Assembly: GCF_028583425.1 (NCBI RefSeq)
Contig: NC_072791.1
Coordinates: 40,989,368 to 41,053,367 of the forward strand
DNA: 64,000 bases
Reading direction: 5' to 3'
DNA from: Eublepharis macularius
Lineage: Eukaryota > Chordata > Lepidosauria > Squamata > Eublepharidae
Part shown: positions 45,831 to 57,504 of the stretch, one piece after another
Numbering within the stretch: the first letter of the stretch is position 1
How the letters are laid out: every line of letters starts with the position of its first letter
The notes under the pieces: model-generated
What the model saw: the letters and a program-made list of their open reading frames with translations, nothing else
Database searches by the model: none
What the model was told of the DNA's origin: nothing
Translations under genes and position numbers: made by a program

Positions 45831-46634
45831 CTTCTCCTGGCTGATAAAGATACTGCATTTGGATGGAAGGCACAGAGAACACCCTTCTGTTGTTGGAGCA
45901 CAATTAAACAAATGCCTTTGGGCTGAAAAGGAGTTTGGTACTTGAAAGGCCAAATGATGACAATGTCCAATAGAACCAGCTTCTCCCCCTGCCCTCTAGA
46001 TTTTAAGGTTCTATTCAGTTTCGAAATAGTATTATGTAATATGCAGCGGAAGGTTCAAACTGATGGCACTATTACATGGATTCTGCTTTCTTTTTTAATC
46101 TGCTGGATAAAGCAAATAATGGTGTTAGCCACATGGCCATTTTGTAGCCTGTAAGAAAGTACATCCTGGATGCGCTGGGGGATAAGCTGTTTAGGTTTTT
46201 CAGTCCTCCACAGCTGACTTCAATGGTTGGTTTCATGATAAGGCCCTGAAGAGAGAAAATGGTAAGCATTGACAGGCAAATATCTTCTGGCCAGTTGCAG
46301 TCATCTTCTGAACCAATTCATCCCTACACATATCCGTTACACACCAGGAGATGGTGGTATGCATGTATTTTTTCCCGTCTTCAGAAATACTGTTTGGGAA
46401 TATCTCCATTTCATGTTGTCAGGAATTGTAGATAAATAGCATGACCTTCCTGCACGGGAATTCTGTTGGGTATTTATGCAAGCACACCCTTAGTTATCAA
46501 CAGCAGTATCTGGGCCAAATGAATAATATCCTCATTTCGATCTGTAATAAGATAGCACTCTTTTTCATTCTTTTCTAAACTTGCCGGTCTCTTCACTTCT
46601 AAAACCTGTGTATATTCTCCCGATGTTTTTATTT

Positions 46635-47790
46635 TTATTTATTTATAGTCTGCCTTTCTCACTGAGATCCAAGGTGAATTACAACAGTGCAAGTGAAAAT
46701 ACAATATAATCAACAGCTAGGACATTCACTGAGCAAAGTATAACAGTGAAGAACAGTTAGGACATTCAGGGGAAAAGATACCTTAGGGAATGGTAGCAGA
46801 ATTTTTTTTTTAAACAAGCATAAAGCCAATCACAGAGATGAAATCCAAAACAAAGCATAACTAATTCCCATGGCATGTTTAGCAGCATGGAAACTTGCTA
46901 GTAGGCACGTACCTACATCAGCAGACAGTACCCAATAACATAGAGTTTAGTCTCCAGGCAGCTCTCTAAGCTATTTCTTATGACATAGTCCTGTAATCTG
47001 AGTAGAAAGCCCTCCAGAATAATTCAGTTTTGCATAGTTTGTAGAAAGCCAGGATAGTGGAGGCTTTCCTATCCTGGTTTTCCAAGGTAATTCACCTTGG
47101 ATTTCAGGCAGGCTATTCCATGCGGTGGGGGCTTCCAGAGAAAGCATATATGTGGACAGCTGTTGATTTTGTCTAAATGTAGAGTGGTATCTTCAGAAGG
47201 CCTTGTTTGGATGAGCAAAGCTGAAGTGGCAGAACATAGGGGGAGAGATGGTCACACAGATATGAGGGCTTTGAATGTGTGCCCGGTAACTGATGGGTAG
47301 CTAATGGAGTGACTGCACAAAATGGGAGTGATATGCATGCTCTGTCTAGCTTCTGAGAGTAAATGAGCTGCATGAGCTGTGCCATGAATCCATGTGGCCA
47401 GATTGGCCATGTCAAGGTAAGGGGCCATCTTCCATGCTAGTCTGAGTTTTGAGAAGGCCTTGTTCGCAGCTGTATTTACTTGCTTCTCTTGCAGTAGTGC
47501 TGGGTCTAATATAACCCTTAGGCTCTTAACTGAGTCAGCCAGGGTCAACTGGGCCCCATCAAAGGTCAGAAGCACAATGTCCTTCAAGATTTCTGTTTTT
47601 CCAACCAGCATCACCTCTGGGTTCAGTTTCAATTTGTTTGCTTTTCGCCAGTTGACAACAGCTGTTAAGCAGCGACTCAGTACCTCTACTGCATCACCAG
47701 GGGATTTGGATAATTGAAATGGTTATCATCTGCATATTGGTAGCATCCAATTCCATAGCTATGAATGAGTTCTCCTAAAGGTTTATTGAA
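46635..47790 (-). pseudogene. L2 LINE 3' portion, broken
   Basis: The minus strand carries an L2 3' UTR (antisense GTCTGCCTTTCTCACTGAGA at 46650) and the end of the reverse-transcriptase ORF: MKLNPEVMLVGKTEIL and LADSVKSLRVILDPALL at 47252-47632. The catalytic YADD block is missing or decayed, with only ADDN-like traces near 47720. The copy is truncated at its 5' end. Confidence 0.75.
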
Positions 47791-48484
47791 AGTATCCATA
47801 CCTTTGAGGATCTGGATCTTAGAATTCTTGAAAATATAGAAACCTACGTACATTTGTTAGCAATTTTTTGAGATATGCTAACTACAAAAACGTACATATA
47901 TTTCAATATTTTCATTATACATTATTCATCACATTTTTATACTCTTCTCAAACATTGGGATCATTTACTCTTTTTACTAGACAGTGTTTTCATATGAGCT
48001 CTGCAATATATGATAAAACAGCTATGTGAATTAAGATACTGGATCTTCTCCCCATTCCCCGTCTTCTGCTTGAATCCTTGGGTCTATCTGCATCTGCTTA
48101 CTGAGTATAATACTTTATGCATCTGCAGATGTGGCTTATGAAAACATACACCACAGTAAATGTATTAGTCTTTTTGGTACTATAAAATTCTTCATTGTTT
48201 TGATTGCAATGGACTAACATTGCTCCCCTCCTGATATTGTTTGGAAAAATTGTTTGTGCCTCTCATGCCATGAAATGGTTAAATTATCACCAGAGCTATA
48301 AGGTAAATGTTTATATAATGATTCACAATAAGAAAAGAAGGAGAATGAGATGGAAATAAAAACAAGCCAAGTTAATGTTATGAGAAACTACATACTGGTG
48401 AATATAACTGGAATAACTGAAAACTAGTTTATGGAATAACTGAAAATTAGAAATTGCATAGCACCATACAGATTAGACTTCAGA

Positions 48485-48640
48485 AATCAGTTAATCCTCA
48501 CAATTATAGGTTATCTAAATATTTTCCTTTTATAGTTAGGTAATTTAAGGCAATGATAAATTATACAGCTTAGCCAAGATCACCAAGTGTGTCAAAAGGA
48601 GAATTATAAAAAAGGCTGAGAAGCTTGGTTCAATTGTAAC
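48485..48640. repeat. MIR SINE fragment
   Basis: TTAATCCTCACAATTATAGG, TTTATAGTTAGGTAATTTAA and GCCAAGATCACCAAGTGTG follow the MIR consensus order in antisense. Confidence 0.55.
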
Positions 48641-49137
48641 AGCAAACCACAGCTTGTGGCTATATAAATGAGCCTGAGGGATCGCCCAGTTTATATGCTC
48701 CCTCCTTCCTTTCCTCTTACACAGCAGGAACATATTCTGTGTTCATGGGCATAGTATGGCATTAGTATGACATTATGTTTGAGTTGGCAAACTGTGGTTT
48801 CCCATCAAACTGGGGTTCCAAGCTAGCTGTTTTTTTGTCATTTTGGATGCAACAGTAAGCTATGATTTGCTGCAAGCCAAGAATGTCTGAGTATATGGTC
48901 ACATGCAATTAGAGGAAAAGGCATGTGAACCTGAGACATGCCCCCCCCCCCAGATCATATAATCACAAAGTATAATTTTGCATTACATTTGAACGTAGCC
49001 AGATTTTACCATCTTCACACAGAATGAAGAAAGCAAAGAGTTGTTGCTTGAGCAGTTGCTTTGTAAGAGAGTACCTAAAAGAAAAGTGGCAGTGTATCAC
49101 TGTAACTTATCATGTCTTTGTTCATTTTAAATGTTAG

Positions 49138-49707
49138 GTTAAACTGGGTGGAGAAGCTCCCAACTCCAATGTGATTCACATCGCTAATGGCACAGAGGAC
49201 AGCAGCAGCAGATGGAAAAACTCTAGTGGGAAGTATGGAACCGAGTGTCACCTTCTAGATTTTGCCACTTCAGAGCGTCCATTGGTGGTCAACTTTGGCT
49301 CAGCCACCTGACCCCCCTTCACAAACCAGCTGTCAGCCTTCGGCAAGCTGGTGGAAGAGTTCTCCAGTGTGGCTGACTTTCTGTTAGTCTACATTGATGA
49401 GGCTCACCCGTCAGATGGCTGGGCTGCTCCTGGTATCTCATCCTCCTTCGACGTAAAGAAACACAAGAACCAAGAAGACCGATGTGCAGCTGCTCACCAG
49501 CTCCTGAAGCGTTTTTCTTTGCCACCTCAGTGTCAGATTGTGGCAGACTGCATGGATAATAATGCCAATGTGGCCTATGGAGTCTCCTTTGAGCGTGTGT
49601 GTATTGTACAAAGACAAAAAATTGCCTACCTGGGGGGCAAGGGCCCCTTTTTCTACAATCTCCAAGAAGTTCGATTTTGGTTGGAGCAGAACTTTAGGAA
49701 AAGATGA
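49138..49707 (+). CDS. DIO2: Type 2 iodothyronine deiodinase, coding exon 2 (selenocysteine)
   Basis: Codons 75-263 plus stop. The exon opens in phase 0 after TTAG with VKLGGEAPNS. The thioredoxin-fold catalytic domain has the active-site run FGSAT-U-PPF, where U is the in-frame TGA at 49309-49311 (codon 132). A DIO family histidine lies in YIDEAHPSDGW (about residue 164). The tail includes AYGVSFERVCIVQRQKIAYL and ends NFRKR before TGA 49705-49707. A gene caller that treats TGA as stop would truncate the protein at 131 residues and report a second frame from 49351. The variable, Asn/Ser-rich loop at residues 85-105 is the region that governs D2 instability in mammals. The final TGA matches the second UGA of mammalian D2; it is read here as stop. 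Function: T4 to T3 conversion in the ER membrane. Confidence 0.97.
49309..49311 (+). other. DIO2: Selenocysteine UGA codon
   Basis: TGA between GCCACC (A-T) and CCCCCC (P-P), in the strictly conserved deiodinase active site. The reading frame stays open for 131 codons after it. Confidence 0.97.
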
Positions 49708-50360
49708 AATTCAGACTTACCGGAAGAAGATAGGTTGATAATACTACCCCTCTAGAGTAATGCAGAGGGAAAGAATTTGCACCCTGTTTTGAATAGGCTC
49801 CTTTCGGCCTACAGCAGAGGAGGTCTAATGACCAGGTCAAATGAACACAACAGACACAAAAAAATATTCCATGTGTACCAGAGAATCAAATTCCCCTTGC
49901 CTGCCCAAATGGGAATTGAGAACATTTCTACTATTAAGGCTGCTAGATGGTTGAAATATTTCTGTGCTTTGAGTAGATGACTATTGTGTTTGATGCAGGA
50001 AAGTGTTGCTTCCAAAAAACCAGCTCTCCGGTTCATTTTGGAAGTCCAACCATCACTCAAGACCAAGGGGTATCTCTTTATCCACTGGTGTTTATCCTGC
50101 TGAATTCCAAAACAGGAAAAAGTAAGGAATTTGAGATATGCAATTGTCATAAAATTGAACTTTGTGTGATAGAAAGGTACGGTATTATAGATTTTTCAAG
50201 TTCCAGCATCCTCTACAAACTGGCTAGTCGGTTGTTTGTCCTCTTACTCGTTCCAACTAGAAACTTGCTTTCACAACTGGATTTTTTTTTTGCAGTATAG
50301 TCTAGCTATAATCCTGAAACCGTTTAAATCTAGAACAGACTAATTGATGCCAGATAATGA

Positions 50361-50366
50361 AATAAA
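50361..50366 (+). terminator. Candidate proximal poly(A) signal of DIO2
   Basis: AATAAA with a GT-rich element (GGTTGTGTTTG) about 25 nt downstream. Use of this site would give a short mRNA that lacks the SECIS. Confidence 0.5.
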
Positions 50367-50715
50367 GGGTTCTGAGACTTCAGGTTAAATGGTTGTGTTT
50401 GAGCCATTTAAGTGTAGTTTCAGGCTCTAAAGATTTTACAGCAGTCCCCAGTGTGGAAATGACAGAAGCTATTTTAGGATCTCAAGTCACACCCTGAAAA
50501 ATACTTTGATATTGCGGCAGAGGAGTCCATTATGCATTAGACTGATTCAGACAACCCAGTTCCACTGCATTCCCAGCTCTCAAAAGTGCATTTGTCTGAA
50601 TCAAAATTGAAACTTTTGCTTCATCAAAGTCCATTCATGTAATGATTTTGGGTATGTGTGTGAAAGACCAAGTGATAATCTTACTATGTCTGAGCTTGAG
50701 TACATCTGTGACAAT

Positions 50716-50927
50716 TAGGGTTGCCAGGTCCAAGCTGGGAAATTCCTGGAGATTTGGGGGGAGGAGCCTGGAGAGGAGAGGTTTGGGAAAGGGAGGGGTC
50801 TCAGTGGGTATAATGCCATAGAGTTCACCCTTCCTATCAGCCATTTTCTACAGGGGAACTCTGTTGCCTGGAGATTAGTTGTAATTTCAGGAGATCTCCC
50901 GCTACCACCTGGAAGCTGGCAACCCTA
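50716..50927. repeat. MITE with AGGGTTGCCA ends, copy 5 (in the 3' UTR)
   Basis: TAGGGTTGCCAGGTCCAAGC at the left, GAAGCTGGCAACCCTA at the right. It is one of the best-preserved copies. Confidence 0.85.
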
Positions 50928-51290
50928 ACTGATTTGTGCTATCCATTTCACATAACCAGACTATCACATGGTACTCCTAGTTATGTGAAATTTTAATAAT
51001 ACCTTGCATTTGTCTCAGATCCTTAGCCAAAGACAGAGCTTTTTATCATGGCTGCAGAGATCTTGTACTTGAAAACAAGCTCATAAGGGAGGAATTTATG
51101 ACTTGATACCCAGTACGATCTAAACGAGGCCTTAAGACACGTTGCATTGCAGCCTCTTTAACACAGTTCAGTAGGAGTCGCTGGGCTCAACAGAGGCTGC
51201 AGAATGTTCACAGCTGGCTTTCCACACCCTAGAATCACAACTTCCTGTACTCTCAAGTGCAGCACCCACTTCAGCACTCCCTGGGGCCTT

Positions 51291-51492
51291 GGATTGCCAG
51301 CTCTAGTCTGGGAAATTCCTGGAGTTTCCAGAGGTGGGGCCTGAAGAGGGTTTGGAGAGGGGAGGGATCTCAGAGGTTTTGAGTCCATCCTACAAAGCTT
51401 CCATTTTCTCCAGGGGAACTGATCTTTGAGGCCTGGAGATCAGTTGGAATTCCAGGAGCTCTCCAGCCACCACCTGGAGGTTGGCAATCCTA
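51291..51492. repeat. MITE with AGGGTTGCCA ends, copy 6 (in the 3' UTR)
   Basis: GGATTGCCAGCTCTAGTCTG to GGAGGTTGGCAATCCTA, 364 bp downstream of copy 5 and in the same orientation. Confidence 0.8.
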
Positions 51493-53600
51493 GGCCCTAC
51501 ACTAGCCAAATAGTCATGTGGCTGTTGGCTCAAGAGTGAGAGGCACTAAAATAGTGCTTCTGAACCGATAAATAAGACCTGCATGAACATACCTTTAAAG
51601 CCACACAACATTTTTTTCTACATGGAAGATCATTTCACGTATGGAATAACCAGTATAAACTAAATGGGAAGCCACTGCATGTACTGCAAGATTGTCTCCA
51701 TGGTGTGTGTCACAGTCCTTAGAGGAAGCAATAGGAAGAAAGGTAGAGCAGAATTAAAGGGGGGAGGGGAGCACACAAGAAAGAGTCGGTTGTGGAAGAT
51801 CCTATTTCAACACTTAAGAGGTTGAACTCGGTTAATGCATGGAACTGAAACAATTTATTTATCAGTGTGCTTGATTCCTTTTCTAAAGAAAACAGCACCA
51901 AACCAGTACAGTTAGAATTAGGAGTTACTGTGTGTTTAGTTTTTTTTTTTTAAATAATAATTTATTGCATTTGGAAATGATGCAGAAGTTGTATTTGTGT
52001 GTAAGGGGGAAAGAAGGGAGAGGGGTTACACACCACTTTACCTCATTGGTATTGAAACATTGTCCATTAGTTAAATTTGGTTCGCGTTGATGTTTCCCGC
52101 CTTTGCTCCAAGAAGCCTGCAATTAGTTTTTAATCGTATTAGTTTATTGAAGTTAGTTCAGCATAAAAAGATTTCAGCCACAGGGCTACTAAGCTGCAGT
52201 GCTGTGACAGACCAGTGCCTTTGCCATCTTCCATTGTCTATGAAACATTCCTATTGCTCTCAGAACCACTACCCTTGTTCCCTATTAAGAGGCTGTTGAG
52301 GAGAACTAGTTCCATTAATGGGCTGGATTTTTACAAGCGTTGGATGATGTGAAGTTCTTTTAAAATATGATGACATTTGAAGCCCAATCCCACCAGGAAG
52401 GTCTCTTGCACAAGCTCCATTAAAATGAGCTCAAGAGACTAAGTAAGAAAACATCCTGATAGATTGTGCCATTGCTATTAGGGTTTTGAAGTATTCTTTC
52501 TTTTTCTGTAATGTGAAGATTAGAAAGGAAGGCAGATGGCCTACAAGCCTATTTTCCTTGATTCCCCCCTCCTGCCCCATCCCCAATGCAAAACAGCAAA
52601 TGACATCATCAGTGCTGAGCATTCAGTGATGCTTAAAGCCCCTCCCCACAAACTGACACTGTTGCTTTACTCATAGTTTCAGCTAAGGCACAAAGGCATG
52701 CTTTAGAACGTGCTTCTCTGCACGGCGTGTATGCAAAGTTGACAGAAAGGTATGAATGCTATTTTGCTGATGTTCACCTGCATTCCTTCCCTTCCTTGTA
52801 TGTACACAGAGCACATGGGTGCACAAATACTGATAAAGGATGCTAGAGAAGCTGGAAGCAAACGAAGTTTAGAAAGCAGGTAGCCAGAGGGTAAAGAGAA
52901 GGCATATTTTCTTAAAGCCTAGGCGATTGTACAGATGTAAGGAATGGGTGAAGAGAGGAGAGAGGGACGGTGGCAGGGGACATGAACCGTTTCACGTGGG
53001 GTGAGGAAGGTATTGCTACAAGAAATATATGGGCATGCAGGTTTTCTCCCAAAATATCCAGCTGGCATGAGACCTTTTGCTTGACAGATACCTCCAGATG
53101 TATTCTTTAAATTTAATCTCCCTATGTGTGGAGTCTGCACAGTTTCTTTTTTCTATATTATCATACATATTTGTTCTTGAATGCTGATTTCATTCTTGTA
53201 AGACCCAGAAACAAAGGGATTATTAAAATAACAGCAAGCTCCTAACCATGGCTACTCAGATGCTCCATTGATTTTAGAGGGGCTTACTTCTAGGTGAAGA
53301 GTGTTTGGGATAAACCTGTTCTACTGAACCCAGTATCCTATTCCAGATAGCTTTCAGGATTTAGGAAGCTGATTTTGATTTCTTTTAAAGAAAATCCTAT
53401 GACGGTTAGTTCCAAAACAATTTGTTAGTAATTGAAGGATTTTTAACCCAAACAATCCACAATAGTTCTTAAAAACTAAAGGTATGATGGAATAATACTA
53501 AAGTCATAAATCCCATTCATTTCCATGTGTTTTATTCTGGTGCTGAACTTAATAGCACTAATCTTGGTGGGATCATACCCTTATTTTTTTACCTTTTTAT

Positions 53601-53762
53601 CTGAGCAAAAACTCAGAGGTAGAGCATTTGTTTTACATGCAGAACATCCCAGTTAAAGAATCACAGAGCAGGTGAAATGAAAGAAAAGTCCGAGTAGACA
53701 ATATTGAGCTAGATGGACTAATGTGTAACTCCATATAAGACAGCTTCTTGTGTTTGTCTTGT
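53601..53762 (+). repeat. tRNA-derived SINE, copy 4 (in the 3' UTR)
   Basis: ACTCAGAGGTAGAGCATTTG (A-box side), CATCCCAGTTAAAGAATC, then TTGAGCTAGATGGACTAATG and AAGACAGCTTCTTGTG at the 3' end. Confidence 0.65.
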
Positions 53763-56000
53763 CTGGGGTAACTAGAGTGCTTTTATACTTTTTAAAAAAT
53801 CCACACATGATGCTGGATGTGATCAAAAGCAACCACAACTCTTGTATATGAATGAAAAGACTTAACAGAAATGTTGTCTTTATCTGATAGTGGCCATCAG
53901 ATTTTTGGGCTACAATCCTTTTTGCATTTACCAAGGAATACACCCATTTGAATATAGTAAACACATATAGGATTGCTATGTTGGTTGCTTTTGCTACAAC
54001 CGATTCCTCTGAATATGATCAGTGATTTATTCACTGGGTTCATTCAAACCGCCAATAATCACTTTAAAATTTGTTGTCATATCAGCTGATTGAATGTTCC
54101 CTTTCCTTGCCTTATTAAGAAAAAATGGGTTTAGTGCAATTCTTAGTTTCCTCACTTTATGCAATCACATTTTACTACCCCCCCCGCCCCCCCCCCCCGC
54201 AAGCCCCTTCACATTTCTGATCACTTTCATCCCATACCTGCTTCTTTCGTAAATGCTTTCTTTTCATGGTGGGGATGGAAATGTAGAAGACAAAGAGAAT
54301 GACTATTGTGGATGGAGCCACAAATTGGTTTACATTTTTATGCTGTTCTTTATATTCCTTCTCTGTGTGTTTCTCAGACTGTTCAAAAATAATTTTGTCA
54401 AAACTTTCCTTTTCCTTCTCATTTGTATGTCTTGGAAAGAAAACCCACTAAAGCATTTCATATGATTGTTGGAACATACCGTAAACTCACAAGAGGGCTT
54501 GTGAGTGACTAAACTCTAATACCAATTTGCATATCTAAAGTCACAGCAATTTTGCATGGCTGTTTTCTTATTTTTGGACTTCTATTATGCTGTCCTTTTT
54601 ATGTGCAAAATGCTTGTTATTCATAGCTGTGTGCTCCTCACACAGTGGGAGGATTAGAAAACCAGCCTCTGTCAACAGAAAATTCAACGTTTTTTTTTTT
54701 CTGTCCCAACAAAACAGATCTCTGACCCTTTCCATCAACTGAATTATGTTCATCAATCTGCAGAATAAACATGACAGGAATACATTTTTTAAAGAAAAAT
54801 TATAAGAAAGCAGCAGACCAAAAGCCAAAGGAAGTTATATTTTTCCTTTAAAAAAGGATTAGGTAGGAATGATAAATTTTAACTTCTTGTATCTTACTGA
54901 TGGACTACAATTCCTTCAGGATTGTTTATTGCAAAAGCATGTAATTCTTTGTTTCAAGAAAATACTTTACATTTCTTGGGTTGATGAGAGACATATTGTC
55001 AGATCATATCTTGAAAACAGTTAGAGTAGTAGAGCTTAATAATTAGACTGCCAGCTTTAGAGTATAGACTAGAAAACGTTCCTGAGACTAGTACATGCTC
55101 CAGTGTTATAATTGCTCAGGTGTATTACGGAACTGGCTTTGGTTGGAAGGATATGGGATAGATCTGCCATATTAGGATCTGGTTGCTATATTTCTTGGTT
55201 AAAAAGTACTACCAAAAGGTCTCTATGCCATCTACATTTTTGTTCTACTAACAGGAAGTAATGCCCAAACTACCTTTGAGAAGGACCAGCTGTCTTGACT
55301 GTCTTGACTATAATTTGAACTTAAATGTTACAGAAAGGATGAGAAACTGAACTGACACATTATAGGGAAAGGTACGTGTTCAAAATCAGCTGCAAAATTC
55401 ACTGGGTTATAGCAACTTAATCAAGCCACCATTGTTAGGTATTCTAAAAAGTAAATATTCATTATAGATAACATAGCATCAGAGCTAAGTTAGCTACAGC
55501 ACAGGAGACTTAACTTTTTTTTTTTTTGCTTTACAGCTTGAATGATTTGTTGACCTGTGCAAAGTAGGTTTCACACACTACTGTGTAATCAAAGTATCTT
55601 GTTTCTGTTTTGAACTTGTCTCAGTACAAATTTAAAGCACAAGGCAGTGAATTGGGCTCAGTGCTACTTTTAATATTTTTTTTTTCAAGTATGCTGTAGA
55701 TGTGTATGAAAGCTTCTGGTGAGATCACTTGTTTGGAGGGGATCCCGTCTGAGTAATCTTTAAAGCTTCTCATAAACTTAACCAGTATTTTGTGCATGGC
55801 CTTTTGTGTTGCTGGATATTGGAGTTAGCTATTTAAAACCTGCATTTGATAATGTAACCAAAGCAATAAAAGCAATACCAGGTAGGGAATACTGGCCAGT
55901 TTTATTTGACTCCCCACTTTGTGAACTCAGGATTCATATTGACCAAACTTTGGCTGGACCTAAGACTTGGTTTGCAAGGATAAGAGGGCAAAGCAGAGGT

Positions 56001-56073
56001 GCCGGTGTCTTCATGAAGATCACTAACAAAAGAGTGACTCACTCCGTTGGTGTTCAGATGCTTCTACACTGGC
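56001..56073 (+). promoter_or_regulatory. DIO2 SECIS element (form 2)
   Basis: Folded by eye. Helix I is GCCGGTGT (56001-56008) with ACACTGGC (56066-56073). The SECIS core is ATGA (56013-56016) opposite AGAT (56056-56059), giving the tandem G.A pairs. Helix II is GATCACTAAC (56018-56027) with GTTGGTGTTC (56046-56055). The unpaired AAAA (56028-56031) lies 11 nt after the core. A mini-helix GAGTG-ACT-CACTC (56032-56044) tops it, which makes it form 2. It binds SBP2 and directs Sec insertion at the UGA 6.7 kb upstream. Confidence 0.93.
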
Positions 56074-56303
56074 ATGTCTCTTTTTTGCTTTTCTATCTCT
56101 GCCTTCAGAAATGGGAATGCATTGGAAATCCATTAATATGAGCCCCGAGTAAATATGGTGGGGATTCACTTGTTTGTGTGTATGCATGTATCTTTGTTTA
56201 GATGTCACAGAATACACTCTGTAGAACGACCAGCAAAAAAGTTACACTATTGGTGCTGCGTGGACCATGTACTTTTTAGAACTGTTTTTTTTTCTTGTAT
56301 TTT

Positions 56304-56309
56304 AATAAA
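56304..56309 (+). terminator. Distal DIO2 poly(A) signal
   Basis: AATAAA 231 nt after the SECIS, followed by the U/GU-rich CATTCCTTGTGTTTAC around 56330. Cleavage is expected near 56325. Confidence 0.8.
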
Positions 56310-56490
56310 AATGGAAGAAAAATAACTGGCATTCCTTGTGTTTACTTCCATGGGTGAGAGAGGACATTATAGACCTTAAGATCATTGAAATGGTGAAGAG
56401 CAGTTCCTTGGAATAGTTTAATCCCCAGTGGTTTGGGAGGATCACTGTACTCATCTGTAAATGAAAGAAAAAACAAAGTCATTGGATTGG

Positions 56491-56750
56491 TAATAATAAT
56501 AACAGCAACAATAACATTCGATTTATATACTGCCCTTCAGCACAACTTAATGCCCACTCAGACTGGTTTACAAAGTATTATTATCTCCACAACAAACACC
56601 GTGTGAGGTGGGTGGGCCTGAGAGAGCTCCAGAGAGCTGTGACTAGCCCAAGGTCACCCAGCTGGCTTCAAGTGGAGGAGTGGGGAATCAAACCTGGCTC
56701 TCCAGGTTAGAGTCCCACGCTCTTAACCACTACACCAAACTGGCTCTCAG
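56491..56750 (-). repeat. tRNA-derived MIR-like SINE, copy 4
   Basis: Nearly full-length partner of 15265-15537, with a (TTG/TTA)n tail at the left and the tRNA head (GTAGTGGTTAAGAGCGTGGG in antisense) at the right. Confidence 0.8.
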
Positions 56751-56934
56751 TCCTGCCATAGTTAGGCACTTTTAAAGCCTGGGAGATATTCCTCAAGCAC
56801 AAGCTCAACATTCCTATTAGAATCAGTTCTGAGGTAAAACTGTTTTATCCGGGCTGAATGTACCCAGAGTGTCCGATGGCTATGGTGAATTCATTAAGCT
56901 ACCTTCTATTGTGTGAGACTATTGGTTTAACAAG

Positions 56935-57075
56935 CTCATTATTATCTACTCTAACTGGCAGCAGCTCTTCACAATCTTAGGTAGAGATCATCTGTTACCT
57001 TGTACATCATCTGCCATCTGATTCTATAGGGATTGAACCTGGCATCTTCTGTACATGTTCTACTGTATCACAGTT
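56935..57075 (-). repeat. tRNA-derived SINE remnant
   Basis: ATCTGATTCTATAGGGATTG, AACCTGGCATCTTCTGTAC and TCTACTGTATCACAG fit the antisense tRNA head of the family at 20136. Confidence 0.45.
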
Positions 57076-57504
57076 TGAACCAATTGCAGAAAGGATAAAT
57101 GACAAGAGTGAATTGGGCAATTTTTCAAGTGCAACATAACATTCACACAGCATAAGGAAGAAAATCTCACTAAAGGATCATAACATTCTGAAATCGTAGA
57201 ATTGTAAATGCTTCTCTTTTTTTGCAGCCAAGCAGGTGCACATACAATAAGACTGAATTGCAAAACATTTCCTTAAATCTTAATTAAATCTATTTGTGCT
57301 CCTCTAAGCATACTTAAATGTGCTGATGTTAGGCATCAGCATTCATCTGTTCATTTATTCACTGAACAGTGGGAGGTCGAAAAGAAGACATAGAAAAGGA
57401 CTGACCAGGAATGTGTGGGACCCAAAGTATCCTTTAAAGTCCATATGGGAAGGACAACCCAGGTTGCCTAAGCTCTATAAGACAATAAGAGATTGACCTG
57501 GTAA
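57076..57504. other. Intergenic, no gene seen
   Basis: AT-rich sequence without recognised features. Confidence 0.4.

Larger units (their letters stand above)
33359..49137 (+). other. DIO2: DIO2 intron, 15,779 bp
   Basis: GT at 33359 and AG at 49136-49137, with T-rich sequence before the acceptor. No further coding exon was recognised inside. 33359-36400 and 36641-38157 show only degenerate repeats (a MIR-like block CCATTTTGCAGATCAGGAGA near 34050 and an inverted pair at 35428-35562). G-runs lie at 37664-37695. Repeats and candidate regulatory elements are listed separately. 38999-42060 has one palindromic MITE and otherwise nothing recognised. Confidence 0.9.
49708..56330 (+). other. DIO2: DIO2 3' untranslated region, about 6.6 kb
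   Basis: Runs from the second UGA to the distal poly(A) site, all within exon 2. Two MITEs (50716, 51291) and one SINE (53601) lie inside it. 54178-54200 is a C-rich run broken by two G. The remaining stretches carry no gene; 54850-56000 is low-repeat and AT-rich. A long 3' UTR of this size is normal for DIO2. Confidence 0.85.

Noticed and set aside
49351-49707. 118-codon frame that could be called as a separate gene
   Set aside because: It begins at GTG inside DIO2 exon 2 and is only the part after the selenocysteine UGA.
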